Below, one piece after another: positions 1 to 6,156 of a stretch of 6,156 bases of DNA (positions within the stretch are counted from its first letter, which is position 1; every line of letters begins with the position of its first letter). The notes beneath the pieces were generated by a model. That model was not told where the DNA came from. It was given only the letters and a program-made list of their open reading frames with translations, and searched no databases. The stretch is from JAJPJX01 sp964568355 (GTDB lineage Bacteria > Acidobacteriota > Terriglobia > Bryobacterales > Bryobacteraceae): NCBI GenBank assembly GCA_964568355.1, contig CAZMRK010000764.1, positions 1 through 6,156 on the forward strand. Direction: 5' to 3'. A program made the position numbers and the translations under genes.

Positions 1-1
1 G

Positions 2-373
2 GAGCGTGGGGTGAAGGAGACAACCCTCCCCGTGAATTTCCAGGCCATCCGCATCAACGATCTGGGTATCGCCGCGGTTTCCGGCGAAACCGTTACAGAG
101 TTGGGCCTGCGCACCAAGGCGGCATCGCCGTTTGCCAAGACGATGTTCCTCGGCTATTCCAACGGCTGCGCCAGCTACATGCCGACCGCGGAGTGCTATC
201 CGGCCGGCGGTTGGTCCCCCTGGGAAACCTACTCGATTCCGGACATGCTCTTCCAGACCTACCAGGTGCCTATGGCGCTCTCCCCAGACAGCGGCCGGCT
301 CATTGTCGATCACTCCACGGCCCTGTTGCGCCGCGTGGCTGGAACGGGAACTGCCGCCTCAGGCAGCCATTGA
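2..373 (+). CDS. Neutral/alkaline ceramidase-like protein, C-terminal fragment (5' end outside window)
   Basis: This is the end of a gene that enters from the left edge. The frame is open from base 2 to the TGA at 371-373, and the GTG at 11 is an internal Val codon, not a credible start. The visible ~123 residues resemble the end of the catalytic domain of neutral/alkaline (non-lysosomal) ceramidase-like hydrolases: a strand ending in V-S-G-E followed by T-x-x-G-L, then K-x-A-S-P-F, then G-Y-S-N-G and S-Y-M-P-T with a following G-G-W. In characterised ceramidases a Glu and a Tyr in this part of the protein bind the catalytic zinc. The Glu encoded at 86-88 and the Tyr at 176-178 are the likely counterparts, though this alignment is from memory. 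The zinc-binding histidines and nucleophilic serine lie upstream and cannot be checked. Many bacterial members are annotated only by homology, so the true substrate may not be ceramide. The last 15 bases overlap the 3' end of the convergent MFS gene. Confidence 0.72.
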   Translation, partial: ERGVKETTLPVNFQAIRINDLGIAAVSGETVTELGLRTKAASPFAKTMFLGYSNGCASYMPTAECYPAGGWSPWETYSIPDMLFQTYQVPMALSPDSGRLIVDHSTALLRRVAGTGTAASGSH

Positions 374-1642
374 GCGAAACGTCGCGGCGTCTTTCTCTCG
401 CACCAAAAAGAGAAAACACGCCGCGGCCACCAGCATGGCCGCACCCGCGAAAATCATCGCGAGGTCGAAATTTTTGGTGCGCCCCACCACGAATCCGGTA
501 AGCACCGGCGCGCACACTCCGGCGGCATTGGCAATCGTGTTCTGCACGCCGATCACCCGCCCGATCAAGGTCGCCGGAGATACGGCTTGTGTTAGCGCCC
601 AGTAATTCGCGCTGGCCACGCCGACGCCAAACAAGGACACCGTCAGCACTCCCAGGATGGCCGGAGACGAATTGAGGGCGGGCACCGTGAAGATCACCGA
701 GCCGAGCAGAAACCCGACCGAGACAAACCACTTGCGTACCCGGACCGCCTCGCCGGTGCGCCGGATCACACGGTCGGCCGCGCGCCCGCACGTCATGGAG
801 ACCACCGCCGTCACCAGCAGTGGTAAGGCAGTGTAGGCGCCCATCTTCAGGAACGAAAAGCCGCGTGCCATCACCAGGTAAGAGGGCAGCCAGGTCAGGC
901 AGAAATACCAGTAGTAGGAATAGAAGAAGGAGCCTATAGCGATACCCCACAAGGTCGGCCGGCTGAGAATGCCGTTCCAGGAGATGGGTGCGGCTTGCGG
1001 CGCCGCTTCCCGCTGCGCTTTGCTGCGGTTGGCAGTATTGGGTGCCAGCAGAAGCCATGGCGCCAGCCAGACCAGCGCCCCCAGGCCGGTGAGAATGAAA
1101 AGCTGACGCCACCCCAAGTGGTCCAGCAGCACCGCGCCCAGCATCGCTCCGGCCGCGGGGCCGATCATCATGCCGGAAAGATAGATGGCTGTGGGCAGCC
1201 CTTGCTGATCTTCGGGAAAACTGCGGCGGATATAGGCCAGACTGGCGGGTTGCGCCGCCGCCTCGCCCACCCCCAGCAGCAATCGGGCGGCTAGAACCTG
1301 CTGAAAATTCGTCGTAATCCCAACCGCGGCGGACGCCAACGACCACACCAGCAGCGCGCCGCCATAGGCCCACTTCAACCCGAAGCGATCAATCAGCCAC
1401 CCTGCCGGAACCTGCAGAAAAGCATACGTCCAAAAGAACGACGAAAGCAGCGTCCCCATCGCCGCCGGTGAAAGTTGGAAGTCTTTCATGAGCGGGACAG
1501 CGACAATGCTGAGATTGCCGCGGTCCACATAATTGATCAGAACCGCCACAAACAGCAGCACGACCATGATCCAGCGGCGGGAGGGCGCCCCCTGGTTCGT
1601 GATCAGGCCGGCTTCAGCCGGCAGGGTGCGCGCATCCGCCAT
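359..1642 (-). CDS. MFS transporter, anion:cation symporter (ACS) type, sugar/organic acid uptake
   Basis: A full-length (427 aa) inner-membrane major facilitator protein with about 12 hydrophobic helices, probably a proton-coupled importer of a carboxylated substrate such as a hexonate, hexuronate or related organic acid. Sequence signs: N-Y-V-D-R at residues 37-41 at the end of helix 1, the family signature of ACS carriers; G-W-L-I-D-R-F-G (81-88), the MFS motif A in loop 2-3; A-R-L-L-L-G-V-G-E (119-127) in helix 4; a degenerate second motif A, C-G-R-A-A-D-R (285-291); T-W-L-P-S-Y-L (250-256) in helix 7; and a Gly/Pro-rich helix 11 with A-P-V-L-T-G (378-383). Asp40, Arg41, Arg120 and Glu127 correspond by spacing to charged residues implicated in substrate and proton binding in E. 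coli DgoT; they are all present, so it looks functional. The ATG start is supported by GGAG at 1649-1652, six bases upstream. It is the last gene of the operon, three bases after the reductoisomerase homologue. The exact substrate cannot be read from sequence. Confidence 0.92.
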   Translation of the reverse strand: MADARTLPAEAGLITNQGAPSRRWIMVVLLFVAVLINYVDRGNLSIVAVPLMKDFQLSPAAMGTLLSSFFWTYAFLQVPAGWLIDRFGLKWAYGGALLVWSLASAAVGITTNFQQVLAARLLLGVGEAAAQPASLAYIRRSFPEDQQGLPTAIYLSGMMIGPAAGAMLGAVLLDHLGWRQLFILTGLGALVWLAPWLLLAPNTANRSKAQREAAPQAAPISWNGILSRPTLWGIAIGSFFYSYYWYFCLTWLPSYLVMARGFSFLKMGAYTALPLLVTAVVSMTCGRAADRVIRRTGEAVRVRKWFVSVGFLLGSVIFTVPALNSSPAILGVLTVSLFGVGVASANYWALTQAVSPATLIGRVIGVQNTIANAAGVCAPVLTGFVVGRTKNFDLAMIFAGAAMLVAAACFLFLVREKDAATFRSMAA

Positions 1643-1645
1643 GGC

Positions 1646-2650
1646 CTACTCCGCCGCGGTAGCGCTGCGCGCCAGCAGTGCCCGCACGGCTCGGTCGGCT
1701 TCCGAGATGGGATGCTCCGACGCCTGTTGCCGCAGACGGTGGAAGTTCGGATAGCCGGCCTTTTCCTCTGCCTTCCACTCCGTAGCGAAGTTGCCGCTCC
1801 GGATATTGGCGAGGGTCTGGCGCATCCGGTTGCGCAATGCCTCGCTGTCGCCGGTGGAATCCTTGCGCCGCGAGAGCACGCCGTATTGCGAAGTCGGAGA
1901 GTGATAGCGCATCTGCTCGAAGATTCCCTTGCGGGCCATGGCCGCGAAGATGTCCGCTGCCTCACCCGAAGCATAGATTTCAAGTGCGGCAGCCTCCTTG
2001 GGATATCCCTGCTCGGACAGTACCTCGTAAGCGCTCAGCAGACAATCGAACAGCGCCGGCCACAGTGCTTGTTCAGAGAACAGGTCCAGCTCCGCTTCCG
2101 CTCCAAAAGTAGTGTGAAACGCGCCGGCACGCGTGCAGCCGATGCCCTTGGCTAGAGCCAGCGCCGTAGCCCAGGCGCTGCCGGAATAGTCCTGGCGCAC
2201 GTCCACGTCTGCGTTCACCCCGCCGCCGTGCTCAAATGCCACCCGCACCTGCCTGCCGATGGTGCGCGGCGCCACCATGATCACGTCCACGTTTTCCGGT
2301 GCCGCGATCAGGCCGAAATGCACGTTGTATCCGCTGGCAAAGGAAAGCGTCTGCCGGGGACGCAGACGTGGAGCGATATCCCGTTCGTAGACCATCTGCT
2401 GCACTTCGTCCGGGATGAGCACCATCACGATGTCCGCGGCTTCCACGGCCTCGGGAATCGAAACGGGCGAAAAACCGTCAGCTCGCGCCTGGGCGGCGTA
2501 GTCGTCGGGAATATTCCCAACGATTACATGCACACCGCTGTCGCGCAGATTCAGGGCCTGAGCACGGCCTTGATTGCCATATCCGATGACGCCGACCTTC
2601 TTTGTCTCCAGCACCGATAGGTCTGCATCGCGATCATAGTAAACTTGCAA
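1646..2650 (-). CDS. Divergent class I ketol-acid reductoisomerase (IlvC) homologue, altered active site
   Basis: A 334-aa protein, the usual length of class I KARI (about 330-340 aa). The N-terminus, Y-Y-D-R-D-A-D-L-S, is the typical KARI start. A Rossmann NAD(P)-binding domain follows, with G-Y-G-N-Q-G at 23-28 and L-I-P-D-E at 78-82, then the C-terminal knotted helical domain from about residue 185, with L-D-L-F-S-E-Q (188-194), M-R-Y (247-249) and E-K-A-G-Y-P-N-F (296-303). Asp189 and Glu193 (metal ligands) and Glu224 are kept. Several hallmark residues are changed: the His of the A-H-G-F motif is Ser106, the catalytic Lys of V-A-P-K is Arg129, the second Glu of F-E-x-x-H-E is Ser228, and the S-I-S-N-T-A-E-Y segment is shortened and rewritten at 250-256. 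The cofactor loop (45-51) is acidic. KARI normally isomerises and reduces 2-acetolactate in Val/Leu/Ile synthesis; this paralogue probably acts on another substrate or is a plain reductase (inference). The start is TTG, chosen because the N-terminus matches the family and GAGG lies seven bases upstream. It sits between a receptor and a transporter, not with ilv genes. Confidence 0.88.
   Translation of the reverse strand: MQVYYDRDADLSVLETKKVGVIGYGNQGRAQALNLRDSGVHVIVGNIPDDYAAQARADGFSPVSIPEAVEAADIVMVLIPDEVQQMVYERDIAPRLRPRQTLSFASGYNVHFGLIAAPENVDVIMVAPRTIGRQVRVAFEHGGGVNADVDVRQDYSGSAWATALALAKGIGCTRAGAFHTTFGAEAELDLFSEQALWPALFDCLLSAYEVLSEQGYPKEAAALEIYASGEAADIFAAMARKGIFEQMRYHSPTSQYGVLSRRKDSTGDSEALRNRMRQTLANIRSGNFATEWKAEEKAGYPNFHRLRQQASEHPISEADRAVRALLARSATAAE
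1649..1652 (-). promoter_or_regulatory. Ribosome binding site of the MFS gene, within the end of the upstream gene
   Basis: GGAG lies 6 bases before the ATG at 1642 and immediately precedes the TAG stop (1646-1648) of the reductoisomerase-like gene. Ribosomes terminating on that gene would sit on this site, which suggests translational coupling. Confidence 0.7.
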
Positions 2651-2657
2651 GGTTCCC

Positions 2658-2661
2658 CCTC
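2658..2661 (-). promoter_or_regulatory. Ribosome binding site that fixes the TTG start of the KARI-like gene
   Basis: GAGG, part of a G-rich run GAGGGGG at 2655-2661, lies 7 bases before the TTG at 2650. Its first two bases are the last two bases of the receptor's TGA stop (2660-2662). This supports the rare TTG start and suggests coupling with receptor translation. Confidence 0.72.
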
Positions 2662-5600
2662 AAAAGTAAAACTTCGCGCCGAATTGCATGGTGCGTCCCG
2701 GCTGCGCTGCGGTGATCTTACCAAAAGTGCTGGGCGCGCTGACATTGGCGTTCGGACGATTATAGTTCGTGTTGTTGAGCGAGTTGAAGGCTTCCCAGCG
2801 GAACTGCAGGCGCTTCTGCTCGGTGATCTCGAAGTTCTTGAACACGCCCAGGTCCAGCGATTTGTTGCCGTCCGTATCCAGGTAATGAACGCCTCCGTTT
2901 CCGTAGGTATTGAGCGCCGGCTCCGCAAAACAGGACGTGTCGAACCAGCGGTCTACCGTGCGCCGATCGCTCGGAAGGTTGCCGTTGCAGAGGCGGTTCG
3001 GCCGGCCGCCGAACGAATTGGCCGTGTTGGACCGGTCCGTCGCGGTAACGTGGAAGGGAAGACCCGTCTGCAGGGCCAGAATGCTGTTGAGTTCCCAGCC
3101 CCCGATCAACTGTTTGACGACTCCTGTGGCTTTGGAGGCGAAAGGCAGTTGGTAGTTCACACTTGCGACAAACCGCTGGCGCACGTCATGAATGCTGCGC
3201 CCATAGTCGTTGTCGCCGGGACGGTAGAAACGCGTCGCTTTGCCGTCGTAGGAATCGGTGTCCATGGACCGGCCCCACATATGGTTCACCATGAAAGTCA
3301 TCCCGTTGCTGTATGACTTGCGTAGCGAGGACTGCAGCGCATGGTACTTGGACATACCGGCCCCTTCGTCGCTGAGGATGAAGCCCAGGTTGGGATAGGG
3401 CCTGCGCTGTTGGGTGGTGCGGGGATCGTCGGCCGCAAAGAGCCCCGGCGCAACATTGCGATCATACCGCTTAGAAAGATGTGTCCCCTTGGAACCGACA
3501 TAGGCGACTTCAAAGAAGAGGTTCCAGGGTAAGTTGCGCTGTACACTCATCGTCCATTGCTGAAGGTAAGGATCGCGGCGTCCGGTCAGGTTGAACAGGA
3601 ACTGTCCCAGGGGCAAGGGGCTGTTTAGGTCCGGTGTGGGGAACAACTGGGTAATGTTGATGCTGGGCACCACCGGGTCGGGACTGACAAAGGATTGGCC
3701 CACGTTCAGCGGCGGCGAGATCCCCTGCCACGCCTGGTCGTTGCCGGGCAACCGGTCGTAGAAGATGCCGTAGCTCGCCCGGATGGCGGTAGCATCGCTG
3801 CCGAAGGGCCTCCAGGCGATGCCGACACGCGGTGCGAAATCATTTCGATCGGTGGGGTAGAGACCGCGCGAAACACCATCCTGGCCGGCGAAGCGCTGCT
3901 TGCCGGTCGCGAAATCGAAGTCCGATATGTTGTTGAACTTCTCGGTCAGTGGTGGTTGCACCTGGTACCGCAGCCCCAGGTTCAGCGTTAGAGTTCTCGA
4001 AACCTTCACGTCGTCATTGACATGCAAGGCCCACCACCAGCCGCGGCGATACGTGGGACTCACTCGGGCCTGTCCCGTAGCTTGCGCCGGAAAGCCGAGC
4101 AGGTAGTCGGTCAGGGCGTTGCCCGTGTTGGTGACCAGGTTCGTCCCATCAAATGCCTGGCTGAACTGGCCCGTGAATGTGAAAGTGCCCTGCGGCCCGA
4201 AGGCCACCTCGTGGCGCAGATTGACGCGCTCCAACTCGCCGCCGAATGTAATCGTGTGCCTGCCCTTCACCCACGAAGCATTGTCGAAGAGAAAAACATT
4301 CTGGTTGGTAGAGTTGATGCAACTTCCGCTCGGAAAGCCCCACGAGCCATATTCCTGCAACGCGACAATGGGTACGCCCGAACACCGCGGCGAAGTCGCG
4401 ATGTTGCTCAGCCCGAAAAACGCCGGCCAGTTGTCGTTCAGTCCGGCTACCGGACCGCCCGCGTGAATGAATACCCGGTCGAACCCGAACCGCAGGTCGT
4501 TTACGGTGCTGGAACTGAGAATGCGCGACCAGGAGAGCACCGCGTTGCGCGAGTGTAGCGGGAAGATCCGGTCGGATCCGCGCTGCGGGTTCAGGTTGGT
4601 CTGATCCGTCTCATCATAGGTGATGCGGCCGAAAACACGGTCCTTTGCCGAAAGCGCAAAATCGATCCGGCCGCCAAACTTGATCTCGTCGGTGATCACG
4701 CGCTGCGTCCCCAGATAATTGATCCCCGAACTCTTCACACTCGGATCCAGGGGCGAGAGCGGCGAGGTCAGCAGAAAGTCGTTGTACTTCTTCGCGAATG
4801 CGCCGATCCGGTCCGCCGGCACCACGTTGTTGGCAAACGGTTGCTTGACCTTGTTCGGGCCCGCTGTGGCTGGGTCGTAGATCGGGTTGAATCCGCGAAA
4901 ATCGCCGCCCAACTGAGCCGCTGTGGGCACCAGCAGGTTCTGCGAGAAGCTCTGCCGCACGCGCAACTGCTCATGATCGAAGTGCAGGAACAACCGGTCT
5001 TTCACAATCGGCCCGTCAATCGATCCACCGTATTGGTTCTGGCGGAATGGAGGTTTCTGGGTAACCCGGTCGAACGTGTTGCGCGCATCCAGTTTGTCGT
5101 TGCGCAGAAACTCCCATAGTGCCCCGTGCCAGTTGTTGGTGCCCGATTTGCTCACCACGCTCACAATCGCCGGCGATCCGAATTCCGGAGCGAAGTAGCC
5201 GCGCATGATCTTGAACTCGGCAATGCCTTCCAGCACTGGTTGTATCGCGACTGCGCCGTAGAATTCCTCCCGTCCCAGCACGCCGTCGAACAGGTACGCG
5301 CCCGAGACCTGGCGAGTGCCGGAGATGCCCACCGAGAGATTGGAGCGGTTGCCGTTGAAGGATGACGTGGTGTCTTCTCCGTTTTGTAACACCGGCGGAA
5401 TCGTCCCCGGTGTGAGCTGCGCCAGTTGCAGGAAGTTGCGGCCGTTGAGCGGAAGATCCACGATGGGCTTCTGCGTAATCACCTCGCCGATCGTCGCGTT
5501 GGTGGAATTGACGGTGGTCGCCAGCGCGGCGACGGTCACTTCCTGGGTCACCTCGCCTACCTTCAGCGCCACGTCCTCAGTGCGGCGGTCATCCACCTTC

Positions 5601-5878
5601 AGTGTGATGCCGGTGAGCGTGAACTTCTGGAAGCCGGGGCTTTCGGCGGTCAACGTGTAAGACCCAACCGGAAGCTGTGTGAAATGGTAAGCCCCCGTCG
5701 AATCGGAAAGGGTCTTTCGGCTTTCGTTGGTCCCTTCATTGACCAGTTGTACGGCGGCACCTGAAATGGCGGCTCCGGAACCGTCGGTTATCGTTCCCAG
5801 TAGCTGGGCTACCGTGGTCTGAGCATGCGCGGATGCGGTCAAAGCCAGCAGCGCGAGGCAGAGCTTAGTCAAGTTCAC
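2660..5878 (-). CDS. TonB-dependent outer-membrane receptor, Oar-like, with carboxypeptidase-regulatory-like domain
   Basis: A 1072-aa outer-membrane beta-barrel transporter, predicted to import a ligand with energy from TonB-ExbBD. From the GTG at 5876-5878 the protein begins with a clean signal peptide (Lys5, hydrophobic 6-15, cleavage after A-H-A at about residue 19). Next come a carboxypeptidase-regulatory-like domain (about 24-105; I-T-D-G-S-G, G-A-Y-H-F-T-Q-L-P-V-G-S-Y), a plug domain (about 125-250; L-P-L-N-G-R-N-F-L-Q-L, Y-L-F-D-G, then S-V-V-S-K-S-G-T-N), and a long barrel ending in Phe after alternating hydrophobic residues, as expected for BAM-assisted insertion. No STN domain and no obvious TonB box were seen. 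This architecture is typical of acidobacterial Oar-like receptors, whose ligands are mostly unknown. An in-frame ATG at 5921-5923 would add 15 residues, but GGAGG is placed five bases before the GTG, the longer form puts charged residues before the signal peptide, and the predicted transcription start lies at or downstream of that ATG. First gene of the operon. Confidence 0.9.
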   Translation of the reverse strand: MNLTKLCLALLALTASAHAQTTVAQLLGTITDGSGAAISGAAVQLVNEGTNESRKTLSDSTGAYHFTQLPVGSYTLTAESPGFQKFTLTGITLKVDDRRTEDVALKVGEVTQEVTVAALATTVNSTNATIGEVITQKPIVDLPLNGRNFLQLAQLTPGTIPPVLQNGEDTTSSFNGNRSNLSVGISGTRQVSGAYLFDGVLGREEFYGAVAIQPVLEGIAEFKIMRGYFAPEFGSPAIVSVVSKSGTNNWHGALWEFLRNDKLDARNTFDRVTQKPPFRQNQYGGSIDGPIVKDRLFLHFDHEQLRVRQSFSQNLLVPTAAQLGGDFRGFNPIYDPATAGPNKVKQPFANNVVPADRIGAFAKKYNDFLLTSPLSPLDPSVKSSGINYLGTQRVITDEIKFGGRIDFALSAKDRVFGRITYDETDQTNLNPQRGSDRIFPLHSRNAVLSWSRILSSSTVNDLRFGFDRVFIHAGGPVAGLNDNWPAFFGLSNIATSPRCSGVPIVALQEYGSWGFPSGSCINSTNQNVFLFDNASWVKGRHTITFGGELERVNLRHEVAFGPQGTFTFTGQFSQAFDGTNLVTNTGNALTDYLLGFPAQATGQARVSPTYRRGWWWALHVNDDVKVSRTLTLNLGLRYQVQPPLTEKFNNISDFDFATGKQRFAGQDGVSRGLYPTDRNDFAPRVGIAWRPFGSDATAIRASYGIFYDRLPGNDQAWQGISPPLNVGQSFVSPDPVVPSINITQLFPTPDLNSPLPLGQFLFNLTGRRDPYLQQWTMSVQRNLPWNLFFEVAYVGSKGTHLSKRYDRNVAPGLFAADDPRTTQQRRPYPNLGFILSDEGAGMSKYHALQSSLRKSYSNGMTFMVNHMWGRSMDTDSYDGKATRFYRPGDNDYGRSIHDVRQRFVASVNYQLPFASKATGVVKQLIGGWELNSILALQTGLPFHVTATDRSNTANSFGGRPNRLCNGNLPSDRRTVDRWFDTSCFAEPALNTYGNGGVHYLDTDGNKSLDLGVFKNFEITEQKRLQFRWEAFNSLNNTNYNRPNANVSAPSTFGKITAAQPGRTMQFGAKFYF

Positions 5879-5881
5879 ATA

Positions 5882-5888
5882 CCCCTCC
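5882..5888 (-). promoter_or_regulatory. Strong ribosome binding site of the receptor gene
   Basis: GGAGGGG, with the GGAGG core at 5884-5888 placed 5 bases before the GTG at 5878. It is much better than anything before the alternative ATG at 5923, where only GAGAG is seen nine bases away. It decides the start. Confidence 0.75.
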
Positions 5889-5922
5889 GGGGCCGGGCTT
5901 TCCGACCGGCCGCGAATTGTCA

Positions 5923-5941
5923 TATTGATATACTCTCAATA
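5923..5941. promoter_or_regulatory. Palindrome over the -10 element, candidate operator
   Basis: A perfect inverted repeat with six-base arms TATTGA and TCAATA separated by seven bases. It covers the proposed -10 hexamer and ends just before the predicted transcription start, a position where a dimeric repressor would block RNA polymerase. The arms extend to seven of eight matches if the next two bases on each side are counted. No regulator gene is present in the window, so the cognate protein is unknown. Confidence 0.4.
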
Positions 5942-5955
5942 GGCTGAGAAGTCAA
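5927..5955 (-). promoter_or_regulatory. Predicted sigma70-type promoter of the receptor-KARI-MFS operon
   Basis: On the minus strand TTGACT (5950-5955) matches the -35 consensus in five of six bases. It is followed after exactly 17 bases by TATATC (5927-5932), which shares its first four bases with the -10 consensus. Transcription would begin at about 5919-5922, leaving a leader of about 42 bases before the GTG at 5878. The stretch is AT-rich compared with its surroundings. Housekeeping promoters of this phylum are poorly characterised, so this rests on general sigma70 rules. Confidence 0.55.
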
Positions 5956-5972
5956 GTAATGCGCGCACGAAT

Positions 5973-6156
5973 TTAACGCGCGCTGCGCAATCTGCTGGAG
6001 AGGTACCGGTCCAGCCAGGCCAGCGTATGCATCGTGGCCTCCAGCCTGTGGCTGGGCCGGTTGCGCTGACCGTGCGGTTCTTCAGGGACCCGCACCAATA
6101 CCGGGTCGTTTCCGCGGACCTTCATCGCGCGTTAGTTCTCGTCGCTCTGTGCAATG
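5973..6156 (-). pseudogene. S9-family (prolyl oligopeptidase-type) serine peptidase, C-terminal end, interrupted by in-frame TAA
   Basis: The minus-strand frame entering from the right edge reads I-A-Q-S-D-E-N, then a TAA stop (6132-6134), then R-A-M-K-V-R-G-N-D-P-V-L-V-R-V-P-E-E-P-H-G, and ends at TAA 5973-5975. This matches the end of the alpha/beta-hydrolase domain of S9 dipeptidyl/acylaminoacyl peptidases: P-I-x-Q-S-x-x-x-Y-R-A-L-K, followed by the catalytic-His motif E-x-H-G (His codon 6072-6074), then R-P-S-H-R and a final L-A-W-L-D-R-Y-L helix. The stop stands exactly where family members usually have Tyr, so a single change TAC/TAT to TAA explains it. A truncated product would lack the catalytic His and be inactive; the remaining 50-codon piece from the ATG at 6123-6125 has no catalytic Ser or Asp. 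It is most likely a recent pseudogene, or a sequencing error. It is partial, so damage further upstream cannot be judged. Confidence 0.68.

Noticed and set aside
11..373. A complete small gene beginning at GTG 11
   Set aside because: The frame is open to the window edge and the protein matches the end of a longer family, so it is a truncated C-terminus.
300..1373. Long open frame on the - strand in another phase over the MFS gene
   Set aside because: Its translation is Arg/Gly-rich and without membrane segments, while the 359-1642 frame gives a complete MFS protein.
1475..2155. Long open frame on the + strand
   Set aside because: It lies antisense to the MFS and KARI-like genes and its translation shows no recognisable domain; such frames are common opposite GC-rich genes.
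2645..3316. Long open frame on the + strand opposite the receptor's C-terminus
   Set aside because: It is antisense to a well-supported barrel sequence, has low-complexity Arg/Val-rich content and no family motif.
5961..5983. GC-rich hairpin (GCGCGC arms, 11-base loop) just after the S9 peptidase stop, as a terminator
   Set aside because: There is no T-run after it on the minus strand, and the arms are simple alternating GC that can arise by chance in this composition.
5973..6125. A genuine 50-aa small protein starting at ATG 6125
   Set aside because: Its sequence is the tail of an S9 peptidase, the homology continues upstream through the stop codon in the same frame, and there is no ribosome binding site.

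Overview
The window looks like a chromosomal segment of a GC-rich Gram-negative bacterium. The best guess is the Acidobacteriota (Bryobacter/Solibacter-like). This rests on the very long receptor with a carboxypeptidase-regulatory-like N-terminal domain and an Oar-type plug, which is greatly expanded in that phylum, plus the ceramidase-like and S9-peptidase-like neighbours. The assignment is by protein style only, without a database search.

Layout. At the left edge (+ strand) is the C-terminal end of a neutral/alkaline ceramidase-like protein, stopping at 373. Everything else is on the minus strand. Read in its direction of transcription (right to left): the tail of an S9-family serine peptidase broken by an in-frame TAA (6156 to 5973); a 94-bp gap holding a good sigma70-type promoter with a palindrome over its -10 element; then a compact three-gene operon. 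The operon is an outer-membrane TonB-dependent receptor (5878 to 2660), a divergent class I ketol-acid reductoisomerase (KARI) homologue (2650 to 1646) and a 12-helix MFS organic-anion transporter of the ACS type (1642 to 359). Intergenic gaps are 9 and 3 bases, and both downstream Shine-Dalgarno sequences touch or overlap the preceding stop codon, so the genes are probably translationally coupled. The MFS gene ends tail-to-tail with the ceramidase-like gene, overlapping it by 15 bp.

How the genes may work together (inference): the receptor imports a ligand across the outer membrane, the MFS carrier moves an organic or sugar acid across the inner membrane, and the KARI homologue acts on a related compound in the cytoplasm. 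The KARI homologue is the most interesting item. It keeps the fold-defining motifs and the Asp/Glu metal pair, but several residues strictly conserved in true KARIs are replaced: the active-site His by Ser106, the catalytic Lys by Arg129, and one metal/substrate Glu by Ser228. It is therefore unlikely to be an ordinary branched-chain amino-acid enzyme. The operon may be a small catabolic or biosynthetic module for an unidentified acid.

No tRNA, rRNA, CRISPR, insertion sequence or convincing intrinsic terminator was seen.
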